Shown one piece after another: positions 1 through 10,803 of a stretch of 64,000 nt of DNA. The stretch is from Neopestalotiopsis rosae. Taxonomy: Eukaryota > Ascomycota > Sordariomycetes > Amphisphaeriales > Sporocadaceae. A program made the translations under genes and the position numbers. Where the stretch lies: assembly GCA_023078685.1 (NCBI GenBank), contig JALGAS010000003.1:4960001-5024000 (forward strand), in the 5' to 3' direction. Position 1 is the stretch's first letter; every line of letters begins with the position of its first letter. The notes beneath the pieces were generated by a model. The model was given only the letters and a program-made list of their open reading frames with translations. It was not told the DNA's origin and did not search any database.

Positions 1-2115
1 GTCAGGACCTTCATGGACTATTTGTTTAGAGCCGAGAACACCGAGGAACCGACACGCAATCCTGAGGTTCTCAAGCACGAGATGGACAAGATGCTCAAGC
101 AGAACAAACCACTTGATTCGGCCGCCATCGAAGCACTCGACGACTTCTCGCAGGACCTCGACGAAGAGTCGAATGGACGTATATATGTTGACGCTGCCAT
201 CTTGGCGAAAAACAACTGGCCCAGAGCGCACATCGACAAGATTATACGTCTAAACAATAATCTGCAGCTCGCAGCAAGACAACTCGATCGTAGAGCAATC
301 AATAAACAAGGCTTTGGTGTATGGAGATGGTATTACGGGGCTCGGCAACTCCTGGCGACGGAATGGCAAATTGTGCCCCCGGCGACCTGGGAACTTCTTT
401 GGGATATATTCTCCGTGGAATCTCCCAAGAACCCAAATCGATGGCACCACTTGCACATTCTTGCAAAAGACATGAACGAAGCTGGAGTGCAACTTGCCCC
501 CAAACGGCAACTGCTGGCAATTGAGGCTACGTTCCTCGAGGGCTGGCACAAGGAGGCAATCGACAACCACAAGAAAAAAGTCACCACGCTCGGAGCTGAT
601 CCCGACACATTTCTCGATTTCTGGCAGCTTGGTTTCCGAATGTACTGCCACACGGGCGACTTGGAAAGGGCCGAGAGGCTGGCTGAGATCATTTTGACTT
701 CGAACTACTCTTATGATGCACGCTTTCTTCTTCCCTTGGTTCGCGCACTCGCACAAAAGCCTGACACTGCGGACAAGGCCTATGATGTCTACGAGGAGAT
801 TCGGAGGCGATTGGGCGATGAAATGACAATCGAAGACTACGACTCTGTGATTTCATATTTCCTCGCAGCTCAACAATCAGAGATGGCTTTGTCAATATTT
901 GTCGAAATGATGACTTCTGGTCGCATCAACTTGCGGAAATCAAAGAGATCGGACAAGCTTCCACCCAGTGTGGCCAACGAGTTTTTCGTTGGCAAGTGGC
1001 TGAAACGACTCACCTTGGTGGGCGACTTTGAAGGAGCGTACAATGCCTTGCTCCACATGAAGAGTAAAGGCGTCATGCCCAGGCCAATGGTTGTCAATGT
1101 TCTTGTTGGTTCCTGGCTGCGAACGGGAGTCGCAGAAAATGTACAAAGGGCTGAAGATATTGCCTGGGCAATGATCAACGCCAGACTGCAATTTGTGCAT
1201 CTCAGGCAAGAGACACGCGGCGTCGAAGGTGTGGTTCCGTACAAGCCTGGCTTGAAAATTGCATACCATGTGGCAGGGCCAGGCTGGCCAAAGGCGACGC
1301 TTGAGACATTTTCACTACTTGCAGAGAATTACAAGGACCGGGGCCTCATCGCCAAAATGGAAGAGCTCTGGGAAGCATTCAAGCGAGCCGAAATGGGAGC
1401 TGATACCTTTTTCATGAATCAGCTGCTCTTCTCCATGGTCCGAAGTGGACGCGGAGCCGAGGTTCGAAACCTCTTCCGTGCCTTGATGGAGAGATTTGCT
1501 GCCAGCGAATTCAATCCGCGTGGTCTTGAACCCGACTCTTGGACGTTCCTGGCGCTCTGGCAGTCGTTGACCGCCAACCGACTTCAACACTGGAGCCCAG
1601 AGTCCGTCCCCAAAATCACTCAAGAGAGTCGTGAATTATTCTCGGAAATGGTTCGCTACGCGCAGAATTTCCAGCAAGAGGAAGCTGGCGTAAACTTCCA
1701 GCTTGCAAGGACCATTATGCACACGTTTCGTCGCGTAAAGGACCCAGTCAGCATGTTGGTCGCTTACCGTGCACTCCGCCAAGTCTTTAACCTGCAAGAC
1801 CCGGGATCAATGGTGCTGGAAATGGTTGTTGGTACCACGAATCTGGAGAAGGCCGCAGGAGACAGAAAGATGCGAAACCAAATCATCACGGCCACCGAGC
1901 ACACTGAAAAGTTCCTGTCACAAAGACGTCAGGAAATGGTGGCCGACGGGGAGCTGGGGAAGAATGAGGAAATGCCGGGCGATATCAGATCGGCCGAGAT
2001 GGGCGACTATCTCGAGATGCATCTGGAAGCCGAGCTGGCCAAGATCAAGGGCGCCGAAGAGCTCTTTGTCCAGGCGGCCTCTGACATGGGAGTGTATGAT
2101 AATGATGATAATTAG
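1..2115 (+). CDS. PPR-like mitochondrial protein, 5'-truncated by window edge
   Basis: The reading frame is open to base 1, and the first visible ATG (base 13) is probably internal, so the gene is cut at its 5' end. The visible part is about 704 residues without an intron, mostly alpha-helical with repeated helix pairs such as TGDLERAERLAEIIL and VGDFEGAYNALLHMKSKGV, typical of pentatricopeptide (PPR) proteins. Fungal PPR proteins act in mitochondria on processing, stability or translation of organellar mRNAs. The general look resembles the Neurospora cya-5/yeast Pet309 group (cytochrome oxidase subunit 1 expression), but that is an impression, not a demonstrated orthology. A targeting peptide would lie outside the window. 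The C-terminus is acidic (YDNDDN). Family placement is moderately sure; the exact target RNA is unknown. Confidence 0.65.
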   Translation, partial: VRTFMDYLFRAENTEEPTRNPEVLKHEMDKMLKQNKPLDSAAIEALDDFSQDLDEESNGRIYVDAAILAKNNWPRAHIDKIIRLNNNLQLAARQLDRRAINKQGFGVWRWYYGARQLLATEWQIVPPATWELLWDIFSVESPKNPNRWHHLHILAKDMNEAGVQLAPKRQLLAIEATFLEGWHKEAIDNHKKKVTTLGADPDTFLDFWQLGFRMYCHTGDLERAERLAEIILTSNYSYDARFLLPLVRALAQKPDTADKAYDVYEEIRRRLGDEMTIEDYDSVISYFLAAQQSEMALSIFVEMMTSGRINLRKSKRSDKLPPSVANEFFVGKWLKRLTLVGDFEGAYNALLHMKSKGVMPRPMVVNVLVGSWLRTGVAENVQRAEDIAWAMINARLQFVHLRQETRGVEGVVPYKPGLKIAYHVAGPGWPKATLETFSLLAENYKDRGLIAKMEELWEAFKRAEMGADTFFMNQLLFSMVRSGRGAEVRNLFRALMERFAASEFNPRGLEPDSWTFLALWQSLTANRLQHWSPESVPKITQESRELFSEMVRYAQNFQQEEAGVNFQLARTIMHTFRRVKDPVSMLVAYRALRQVFNLQDPGSMVLEMVVGTTNLEKAAGDRKMRNQIITATEHTEKFLSQRRQEMVADGELGKNEEMPGDIRSAEMGDYLEMHLEAELAKIKGAEELFVQAASDMGVYDNDDN

Positions 2116-2360
2116 ATGCAGAGCTTTGATGCCCGACATGTAAAAAAAGCATGTAGGATAGATTTTCGAGGCTGATAAAGTCACCCACCTCACACATATA
2201 TCACATATTGTATAGTTATAACAAATGTATTATGCCATAAGTTCAAGTCCTCTATCCATGACCATGGTGTAAGCGACTCTTATACAATATGTAGCTTTGG
2301 ATAATGTTCTCATGATTATTATACTGTCTATTCACCCATATTCAATCAACTTGATTGTAA

Positions 2361-3500
2361 TCAATCATGATCATCCTCGGTCAATCCCGGACACCCATCC
2401 ATTTCTTTATCGGGATACGAGCATTTGCACCAGAAGCAATACCAGTACTCGTTTCGCAGATAGTCGACAAGCCGCCGCAGCTTCTCGTCCGGCTCGAGCG
2501 CGTTGAACTCGTCCAGCTCCGGGTCTTCTTCTTCCAGGTCCTCGACGGGCATGTAGGCGGTCTTGTTCTTGCCCAGCGCCCGAGCATCGTCGGCGTCCTC
2601 GGTGTCGTCCTCGTACGTGGGCAGCCGCGACAGGCTCTGCTCCAGGTCGTACCGCATGCGGCGCTCGCGCTCCGCCTCCTCCCGCCGGCGCACCAGGCCG
2701 CGCCAGAGCACGTTGATGCTCTTGAGCGGCCGTGTGGACAGCGTTCGTTTCTTCTTTCTTCTGGTGTCCTCTCCGTCCACGGCACCCTTTTCGCCATCTC
2801 CACCCGCCTCTACTTCTTCTTCCTCCTCCCTGGCCGCCTCCTCCTCGGCCCGTCTCGTCGCGTCGCGCTCCTCGTCCATCCGCTCGCACACCTTTTGCGC
2901 ACCATAGACCTGCCCCTCCCAGCGCTTGACCTCGCGCTCCCGCCGATTGCGCTCGCGGAACTCGAGCGGGTCAATCTTGGGCTTCTTGCTGCTGCTTGCC
3001 TCGACATCGACCCCCTCGCGCTCCGCCGCGTCGTCGAGCGCCCGCTTGCGCTCCGCGTCCAGCCCGATACCGCCCCGGTTCTCCTTGACGTGCAGCCGGA
3101 TCGGCTCCGCGGCCGCGTGCGCGCTGCTCTCCTTGGCGCCCAGCTTGGAGCCCGGAGCAAAGCCCATCTTCTCCATCATGGAGAGGCCCTTTGACTTCTT
3201 GGCCGGCTGGGGTTCCGGCGGGGCAAAGGCGGCCCACGGGTCATCATCGTCATTGTCCTTTTCGCCGCCCGAGGTCAGTTGTGACGTTGTCCCCGGGATA
3301 AGAGATCTTGACAGGGCCGCCTCCCGCGCCGCCTTGGCCTCGGCGGCGAGCTCCTGCTTGGACTTGGGCCGGCCCCGGATCTCGGCCTCGCGCCGCTCCC
3401 GCTGTCGCCGCTGCAGCGAGGTCTCGGGGCGGGTGGTGGCTGGGTTCGCGTCCAAGAAGGACATGGACATGTAGTCATCCTCGTTCCCCGAGTCGCCCAT
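2361..3500 (-). CDS. G-patch protein with C-terminal DUF4187 (GPATCH11-like)
   Basis: A single-exon gene for 379 residues. A G-patch lies at about residues 104-152 (KGLSMMEKMGFAPGSKLG, then RGGIGLDAER) and a DUF4187 module ends the protein, with an aromatic/Cys core (EYWYCFWCKCSY) and final acidic residues. This order is that of human GPATCH11. G-patch proteins activate DEAH-box RNA helicases in splicing or ribosome assembly; the helicase partner here is unknown. The middle is rich in Glu/Arg and probably coiled coil. The gene is GC-rich, which produces several long shadow frames on both strands. It faces the PPR gene tail to tail with about 245 bp between stops. Confidence 0.85.
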   Translation of the reverse strand: MGDSGNEDDYMSMSFLDANPATTRPETSLQRRQRERREAEIRGRPKSKQELAAEAKAAREAALSRSLIPGTTSQLTSGGEKDNDDDDPWAAFAPPEPQPAKKSKGLSMMEKMGFAPGSKLGAKESSAHAAAEPIRLHVKENRGGIGLDAERKRALDDAAEREGVDVEASSSKKPKIDPLEFRERNRREREVKRWEGQVYGAQKVCERMDEERDATRRAEEEAAREEEEEVEAGGDGEKGAVDGEDTRRKKKRTLSTRPLKSINVLWRGLVRRREEAERERRMRYDLEQSLSRLPTYEDDTEDADDARALGKNKTAYMPVEDLEEEDPELDEFNALEPDEKLRRLVDYLRNEYWYCFWCKCSYPDKEMDGCPGLTEDDHD

Positions 3501-4145
3501 TTTTGGAAAATTCTCGAGCTATGAATCGAACAAGAGAAATTTCCGTGACGGTCTTGCAGTATGGTGGTGAGTCTTTCAAGCTGAAATGTAAGTTTTGTTT
3601 GTAGGTGTGGCGACCTGACTTTTGGGTGTCTGGTGCTGGTGAAAGATGAGTGATTGACTTTATTGGACGAGAAGATATGAAGTCAAATATGTTGAAAAAG
3701 TTTACGCCTTGTGGCCACTGAGATGCAAAACACCTGACTAAACCAGCCTGCTTTTGTTCCTTTTGCCAATTGTGACGATTTGGCAGTCTTGTCGTTTATA
3801 TCAAGCCCCATTCAAGCTTTTGGCGGTTTGAGTGAGCCTACAGTGCCAATAGTACGGCGGTCCAAAGTCCTATACTGTGCATGCTTTGGCCAACGAACAA
3901 GACAGCCAGAGTTTTTGCAATTCATGATTACATCAGTCTATTGTTATTAAGGAGCTGAACATTCAAGTCTCGCTTCTTATGTAAAACTATATGAATGTAC
4001 TGTCGCGCATGAGAAAATGACTGCTTTCGCATTTGTACCGACGTGCCTGGCGTCAGAGTCCCGCGGTTTTGAACAATGAATATAAAAATAAAAATGTGTA
4101 ATATGCAATAGTCTCTTACGCTGACCTAGATCTATAGAACAATGC
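3501..4145. other. Intergenic, 5' flank of GPATCH11-like gene
   Basis: No coding frame or RNA gene is visible. It contains the upstream region of the G-patch gene (right of 3500, minus strand) and the 3' end of NOP14, whose stop is at 4146-4148. Confidence 0.5.
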
Positions 4146-6857
4146 TTAACCCCTTTTTGCGGCGCGTTTTCTCGCTGCCTTTTCCCTCTCATATGCGTTC
4201 GACTCCCTACCCTCTTCGCTCTGGATCTCTGCCACGATGCGCTTGAACTTCTTCTCGTACGCCGTGTCTCTCGCCTTCTTGATGCGGAGCTTCTCGCGGG
4301 CCATGAAGTTGGCATCCTTGCGCAGCTCGCGCATGGCGCCCTTCCTCTCCTTCTTGTGCTCGGCCTTGAGCTTGTTGGCCTCGGCACGCTCCCGGTCGGG
4401 ATCGTAGTGCTTGTCGGGATCGAACTGGTCTTCAAACTTGGGCACATGGGTCTTGATGGCCAGGGGTTTGTGATGATGCACCTCTAGGTTGCGGCGCTCC
4501 ATGCGTGCTAGTTGCAAGAGACCCTCTAGCTTGGCCTTTGTCCTGCTGATTTGCTGATTCAGTGCCTTGGGGAAATGCGAGCGGCAGCCCTTGTCGGAGA
4601 GGTGGTCGAGGACAGCCAATGCCGGCTGGAACGTCTCGTAAAAGGCCGACTTTCCTGTCCAGACGGTGGCAGCATTGTCAAGCAACTTGACGATTGTGTC
4701 GACAAGTGCAATCTTGATCTCTGCAATATCTGTTCCGGCGGAATCTGTGCAGTCAAGACAGCTCAGTCTCCGCACAGAAGTGTTCTTCAAGCCTTGAATT
4801 CTTGTGCCTTCGACGGGCTCATGTACAGGGAAGAATCCTAGCTTCTCCTTGGAACCGACGGGAGCAAGCGCAGCCAATGTGTTCAGACTAAAGTTCATAA
4901 CCTCTGGTATGTATCGTTTTGACACAGTCTGATATTGGATTGCTAGTATGCTCAGATAAGATCCAATGGTGTAATCCGTCAATTGGCGCGGGATCTTCAT
5001 TCCCAGGTATCGGTTCAAGGTCAACATGGCTGGTGTGGTGACCTGATGGAAATGATCCGAAGTTGGGAATATTGTGCCAATTGTCGTCAAAATAATGAGA
5101 TCGCCCACGCTGATATCGAGAGGTCTCGTGCTGATGTCCTCAATGTGTGACCTCAACTCGTTTGCAATCTCAACAGGATAAGTCTTTGCCATGGAGTGAA
5201 CATGTCGAACAAGGCTTTCAATCGTGGCAAATGGCGCGCCTTGGGTTGCCAGATATGGTAGATGTTGAATGAGGACTCTGGCAAAGTTGCCAAGCTTGCC
5301 TTTATTGCTGCTATCCAGCTTCGAGTGGTGAAGGGCACGGATGCGCTGTACGACTACTGGAAGCTTTTCAACCGGCACAGCCTTGGTCATCTTCAGCAGC
5401 GCTTCGTGAGTTTCTGGGCATGAAAAAACATAAGGCAGACCGTCGGCATCCTCTTTGGTGGTAGTCGCGTCACGAGTCCCGTCCTCTTTCAAGCTGAAGG
5501 CTGGGTTCTTCGTTTCCTCTTCGTTTAATATGCCTCTGGTGAACTCATCCTCCTCTTCCTCGGCTTCCTGGTCGTCGTCGTCGTCGGATTGATCAGACTC
5601 CTCATCGCCAGACTCAACCTCGCTGAGAGACAAGTCCGATCCTTCAGCAATTAGATTGTCCTCCACGAAAAAGTCATCTTCGTCATCGAATCCCAGTTCT
5701 GTGGCGGTTGGCCTCAGCTTGATACCTTTGCCTAGTCCAAAGGTGTCGACCTCGTCCTTTTCAATGAACTGTACTGGTCCGTTTGCGTCGTCCTCTTCTG
5801 CTTCGGATTCATCCTCGGGCTCGTCTTCACTATCCTCCTTGCCTTCCATGCGGCGCTGTCGCTTCTGCTCCAGCTCACGAAGCTTGGTGGCTTCCTCTTC
5901 TGCCTTTTCCTCCTCAGTCTTGGTGCGATCCGTCGGCTGAGCTCTTCGGTCAGCGGCTAGCGACCTGACTTGCAGATCATACTCCTTCTGAAGCTCCTGC
6001 GCAGCGCTAGACTTGGCTGCTGATCCTGCGTCCTTGCCTCTCGTGAAAAGCAACTCGCGCAGGTTGGGCAGCTCATCGTCGAGCTCCATTCTCAGGTCCT
6101 CGTCGGCTTCTTTTGCAGCCTGTCTTTCAGCCTTGTGGAACTTCGATTTTGCGATGACTTCCTTCATGACCTCGGCCTTTGTCTTTTTCCTCTCTGGCTG
6201 GTCGTCTTCGGCCTCTGCCTCGCCTTCGGTCATGAGTTTCCGCTTCAGATATGCTTTTCGTCCTTCGTCATCGTCGTCGGAGCCTGCATCCATGTCGTCT
6301 TCTTCGTAGTCGTCCGTGATATTGGGTCCGTTTAGAGACAAGGACTTGCCCATGTGGGTAAGACCAAAACTCTCTCCGGCGTCGTCGTCCTCGAGGTCAA
6401 AGACGGCTCGCTTGTGTGACCGCTGCTTCTCGAGCGCGAATCGTTCCAGAGCTTTCTCTTCCGGCGTCATATTGGCATCGTCTTCACCGAAACGTCGATC
6501 GACGAGTCCACCGACTTTCTGGCGCCGTTGCATTTCAACCAGAAGCGTCTCCTTGCGCCGCTCCTCGGCAGCTGCCCTGGCTTCGGTGGGCCGACCGTAG
6601 ATACCCTTGGCAGCATTGCCGGTGGCAGGTCGATTACTGGTGACGTCGAACTTGGGACCGCGGACATTATGTTTAAGGTCGAAGGGGTTGAACTGCTCGC
6701 GGATGCCTTCGAGCTTCGTTGTTCTGCTCAAGCGCTTGTCGGACTTGGCTCGTTCATCTTGCGCATTGCGCTTCTTCTGCTTTTTCGACTGCTGAGGGCC
6801 AATAATGCCCTGGCTTCTGAGCGACTCCTTGAGACGCTTGAGCTGGGAGCCGGCCAT
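4146..6857 (-). CDS. NOP14: Nucleolar protein NOP14 (SSU processome)
   Basis: An intron-less gene for 903 residues. The start at 6857 (MAGSQLKRLKESL) is preferred over the in-frame ATG 72 bp upstream, because the family begins with this basic helix. Features seen: N-terminal motif NPFDLKHNVRGPKFDV, long acidic stretches in the middle (DDDDDQEAEEEEDEF), and a conserved helical C-terminal half (LPYVFSCPETHEALLKM; PKFEDQFDPDKHYDPDRERAE) ending in a Lys/Arg-rich tail likely to act as nuclear/nucleolar signal. In yeast Nop14 is part of the small-subunit processome needed for 18S rRNA maturation and 40S export. Length is in the family range. It is divergent from the gene starting at 7290. Confidence 0.93.
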   Translation of the reverse strand: MAGSQLKRLKESLRSQGIIGPQQSKKQKKRNAQDERAKSDKRLSRTTKLEGIREQFNPFDLKHNVRGPKFDVTSNRPATGNAAKGIYGRPTEARAAAEERRKETLLVEMQRRQKVGGLVDRRFGEDDANMTPEEKALERFALEKQRSHKRAVFDLEDDDAGESFGLTHMGKSLSLNGPNITDDYEEDDMDAGSDDDDEGRKAYLKRKLMTEGEAEAEDDQPERKKTKAEVMKEVIAKSKFHKAERQAAKEADEDLRMELDDELPNLRELLFTRGKDAGSAAKSSAAQELQKEYDLQVRSLAADRRAQPTDRTKTEEEKAEEEATKLRELEQKRQRRMEGKEDSEDEPEDESEAEEDDANGPVQFIEKDEVDTFGLGKGIKLRPTATELGFDDEDDFFVEDNLIAEGSDLSLSEVESGDEESDQSDDDDDQEAEEEEDEFTRGILNEEETKNPAFSLKEDGTRDATTTKEDADGLPYVFSCPETHEALLKMTKAVPVEKLPVVVQRIRALHHSKLDSSNKGKLGNFARVLIQHLPYLATQGAPFATIESLVRHVHSMAKTYPVEIANELRSHIEDISTRPLDISVGDLIILTTIGTIFPTSDHFHQVTTPAMLTLNRYLGMKIPRQLTDYTIGSYLSILAIQYQTVSKRYIPEVMNFSLNTLAALAPVGSKEKLGFFPVHEPVEGTRIQGLKNTSVRRLSCLDCTDSAGTDIAEIKIALVDTIVKLLDNAATVWTGKSAFYETFQPALAVLDHLSDKGCRSHFPKALNQQISRTKAKLEGLLQLARMERRNLEVHHHKPLAIKTHVPKFEDQFDPDKHYDPDRERAEANKLKAEHKKERKGAMRELRKDANFMAREKLRIKKARDTAYEKKFKRIVAEIQSEEGRESNAYEREKAARKRAAKRG

Positions 6858-7289
6858 TGTGAACAGATACGGGAAATCGCCCAGATTCTTGTATGACGAC
6901 TGGCTCTGAGCTGCGGCTTGAGCATTCACTCGATATATTTTTACTAGGAAATTTCACTTTCTTGAGGCTTATCGCTTATCTTAGCGGGGACGGATTTAGC
7001 GGGAGGCGCGGGCAGGGATACAAAGGTGGAAGGGTGAGGCTCCACTAAGGGATTGCAGCTTCTTGGATGGAGCCTTGGGTGAGCTGCTGACCAGGGCCGT
7101 CCGTTCGAGGATCTGATTCACAATTGAACTTTCCCATTCATAAAACAGCCACCAGCACTTGCCAGCTAGAGCAGGTCAAGAAGCTGTCTCGATCCTCAGA
7201 TCCAGTGGTCGTCATGACCTAGACGAGTCAAGACTCCTCGTGTTCGAGGTATTCACGCCAAATTGTTTCTTTACAGAGCACGTATTAGA
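6858..7289. promoter_or_regulatory. Divergent promoter region NOP14 / 7290 gene
   Basis: About 430 bp separate the two divergent start codons, so both 5' regions and core promoters must lie here. No clear TATA box or named factor site was recognised. Confidence 0.5.
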
Positions 7290-8321
7290 ATGGGTATTTT
7301 CACGCCTCTCCGTGATGAGCGGCTCGTCTTTGTTGGCCTCGGCCTGGCAACGGTCGGATTCCTAGGCGTGGTTCGTCTCATATTGACTCACTTCCGCGAT
7401 GAAGTCGAGATCCGACCCAAGTCACCCAAGACGCAGTACATAACTCAAGCAACAGAGGATGCTCTGAAGCTTGACACAATCAGCAGCCTTATTGATCATT
7501 ACAACCCGACAGTCCGGGATACTGCCACGAAAATCATTCTTGGGCGTGCGGCCAATGATGTTGAGACCATTCGCCACCTTCTGAGAGGCATCACGCAGAA
7601 GGACTACAATGAGCGAGAAAAGTACCTCCGAGCCTTGACCCTTGCCGTAGAGGACAAGGACATTTCTCAGGATCACCTCAAGGCCCTCAACACACCCGAA
7701 GCATATGAAGCCATTATCCGATCTCTAGAGCACAGCGCCAAGGACCAGGAGCGCAACAACATCAATGACCCTCTGTGGGATGAGTATCATCTCCGGGACG
7801 TTAACGAGCGACGATGTCTTGTGCTTCTACAGCAATTGCTCGGCAGATATAATCGCTCTGCGAAGCTTCTGGTCGAGGCCAAATTTGTTGAGAAGTGGCT
7901 CGTAAAGCAAGGCTGGGGTCGGAGCGAGCAGGAATTACATACCAACTTCACGTCCTACGTACGCCGGCGCAAGAATCGGCTGAGCGATATTTGCATGCAG
8001 CTGCTTAGGTCGAAAGACGGTCGCAAGGCGCTTAGAGAAAGTAAGCTGTTACAAAAGGGCAAGAGTCGAGGCCCTCCTCTCGTTGATCCAGACAACAATG
8101 GTGTCAAGGTCATTCTAGAGTTTAATGTACAAAATGAAGACGAAAATGGACAGATATGGCAGGAAAACTACCAGGCCGAGCTCATACCCCGGGTCATGTC
8201 ACAAACCGATGAGGAACAACGTCGACGAAGGCGACATCGCGAAGCTATCGTCTTGAACGACGGTACGCACTCCTTAGGAAGAGGAGACATAATCGAGCGC
8301 GAGCACGATACCAGCGCTTGA
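7290..8321 (+). CDS. Membrane-anchored conserved fungal protein of unknown function
   Basis: A single exon for 343 residues when started at the ATG at 7290 (MGIFTPLRDERLVFVGLG). An ATG 27 bp upstream is in frame but adds only MFLYRARIR. One hydrophobic segment near residues 11-30 (LVFVGLGLATVGFLGVVRLI) should anchor the protein, with the rest helical and possibly armadillo-like (DTISSLIDHYNPTVRDTATKII). The C-terminus is strongly basic (EEQRRRRRHRE). I do not recognise a named family; homologues are likely confined to fungi. Nothing in the sequence assigns a pathway. Confidence 0.8.
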   Translation: MGIFTPLRDERLVFVGLGLATVGFLGVVRLILTHFRDEVEIRPKSPKTQYITQATEDALKLDTISSLIDHYNPTVRDTATKIILGRAANDVETIRHLLRGITQKDYNEREKYLRALTLAVEDKDISQDHLKALNTPEAYEAIIRSLEHSAKDQERNNINDPLWDEYHLRDVNERRCLVLLQQLLGRYNRSAKLLVEAKFVEKWLVKQGWGRSEQELHTNFTSYVRRRKNRLSDICMQLLRSKDGRKALRESKLLQKGKSRGPPLVDPDNNGVKVILEFNVQNEDENGQIWQENYQAELIPRVMSQTDEEQRRRRRHREAIVLNDGTHSLGRGDIIEREHDTSA

Positions 8322-10803
8322 GGTCAAAAACGCCCGTTCACCACAAATCACTTGGTGAATATGGAGAAACTAGAATGTTGGGCAAGAAGAGGCATTTGCC
8401 GCATCGTCGCAATGTCGTTGCCTTGGCGGGTGCAGTAAAGCACTGAGAATCATGGTTTACGAAAGCCTTTGGCCGACTACCTGGAGGTGCACATGGATAG
8501 ATCTCGCCTTGCGAACGACGGCAGTCTGGAGCACTGGGTTCGGAGTATAGGACGGACACGATATACCGAGGGAAGCTTGATGGCTCAGGTTAAGGCTGTC
8601 AAGTTGGGCAAAGAGGCTTCATACAAGTTCTTTTAAATTGCTTGAAGAGCCGTGGAATTCTGAGGCATTATACCTATTCAAGATTACACAAATGGCAGTA
8701 TTTGTTCCGATTGTGTCTCTTCCCCAGGAAATATATTTCCGCACCCACTTAACATCGTTTCTCTCGGCTGTAGAGTTTGAGATAGACTCAAAAAGAAGTT
8801 TTAGGTGTACCTCTTCGCCGGGGAAGATCTGATTTTTGGAATGCATATGCCCCAGTCTCCTGTCTCGGTCTGTCACGGAACCCTTTTTGTTTCTAGCGCT
8901 GAATCAATCTATCAAATTCAGCCTCAAAATCAAAGATTGCGCCCTGGCCAGAAAGTAAGCTTGAAGGCATGCGCTCCAGTTCTAGAAAGGAATGGTTGGT
9001 CATAAGCATTTGATCCCTGGCAAGTTCAACCGCCGATCCGGGAATGGGGGAAATTATAAGATTGGGGCTAGCTGTAACAAAGGGAACTTTGAAGATTTAA
9101 TGTTTCTCGAGATGCATCTGGTGCATTGCGTAAAATCTTCTGCTTACATGTTTCCAGTGACGATGGCAAGACCAGTATGTCGCGGATTTCCGTTCGTCTT
9201 AGCTTCGATAGTAGGAACAGTAGAATAACAGACAAGGGCCTTTGGTTTTGTTTACTTTATCCACTTGACGGATTGCGCAAAGTAAATAGAAACGAGCTGA
9301 CAGGCGCTTGTAGCAGGTGAACGTAACCCGTATGCAGCATCAGCTGCAAGATAAACCAATAGAAGGCGCCTCTAGCATGGGCGTCGGCTGCGCAGTCCAA
9401 CGCTTCTGCAGGAGATGCATCATCTTTCCTATAATGGCCTGTAGCAACAGGACTAGCTACATATCTTGAGTGCAGCTCTATACACTTGGACGAACGCCAT
9501 TCGTCGTGCTGCAAAGGCTTCCTACATGTGATGTGACGGATATAACAAGAGAATATAGATGCAGCGTTCCTGAAGATGCAGTAATATTGGAATATCGACC
9601 CATTAGTTGGCTTGGAGGCGTTGAAACATACGAAAGATGCGGAGGGATTCTCAATTGTGATAAACAAGTGCGTCATAAGCGAACAGAAACATGCAGCTAT
9701 TTAGTATGAGTATTTCCAATCTCTTAGCAGTATTTTTCGGTAACGAGACTTGTCCGGGAGATGTTTCATAAGGGGCCTCGATTCAATACTCCTTCTGTGT
9801 GGACTAACATCTAATCTCTTCTCTTCTCTTCTGGTGACTCTTGATTATTCCGTACCAGTGGCCCCTATCTATCGATCCACGGTGATCTCTCATTCATTGG
9901 ACGCGGCGTTGCTCCCACTCATACTGTACTACCATTTACTACACAGTACCTACATCACTTACAACGACCCCAGCACAGCAACCCTGGAATCCGAGGCTAC
10001 CGAGCCAACATCTCTGCAACTCTGGTTCATAAATACTTCCCCGGTCACCAAGCACATTGTTTTCCCAATTCCAGTCGTCTTTTAATCAAGGCTTGAATTG
10101 GACGGCCGCTGATAATTCTCGGAGAAGACACGACCAAGGAGAAAAAGGAGGGAAGAGCGCGCTTTCCGTGACCAACAAGTTCGCGCCAAACTGGGATTTA
10201 TTGAGCAAAGCTTTTCATTGCTCATTTCTTAAGCACTATTACCTGGTCCACCAAGAAGCGCGCTTCCACCGATGGTGCCAATGAGGCTGACGTCGTTGTC
10301 AATGTTTGTTTAGGCGTTGCTCATTGGATCCCTGAACATTTTTTTTCTTACCGTCTTGTGGTTTATAAAACCATTTTGTTGCAGCATCTCCCGACTTCTA
10401 CCGTTGTTCTTATAGTTCCCACCTAACCGTCCTTATTACATCCCCAATAAGAGGTGTGGTGGCACACGGGTTCAGGCAGGAAAGTTGGTGTGGTTCACTG
10501 ACTGTCGCGGTTGGTTCCGGATTGGGCGCCACCGACCTTCTTTGAAGGGGAAGCAAGCAAATAACCACTGGACTTGACCCTGCACATCAGCACCTTGACT
10601 GGCCCCGTGGCCCCCCATTGGATCCCAGCCCAGCCCAGCCCAGCGCCCCTAGCGAGGACCAAAGCTACTGCACCTGCCCGCCAAACCCGCCGGCGCCAGA
10701 GCCGGAGAGAACCTTTGGACGAAAGCTTGGGAACCCAAAGCCAGCCGGCGCAGAGGACCCCCCCCCAAAGGGCCCTCGCCAAAAAAACAAACAGCTGCCC
10801 ACC
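8322..10803. other. Intergenic, 2.5 kb, long 5' flank of CAP-Gly gene
   Basis: No credible gene was found; open frames are short with random composition. A TCTCT-rich tract lies at about 9819-9833. The right end, from about 9750, has pyrimidine-rich and leader-like character and probably contains the promoter and a long 5' UTR of the CAP-Gly gene. Confidence 0.4.

Noticed and set aside
2367..3194. 275-codon plus-strand frame opposite the G-patch gene
   Set aside because: Leu/Val/Arg-rich shadow of a G-patch/DUF4187 coding sequence.
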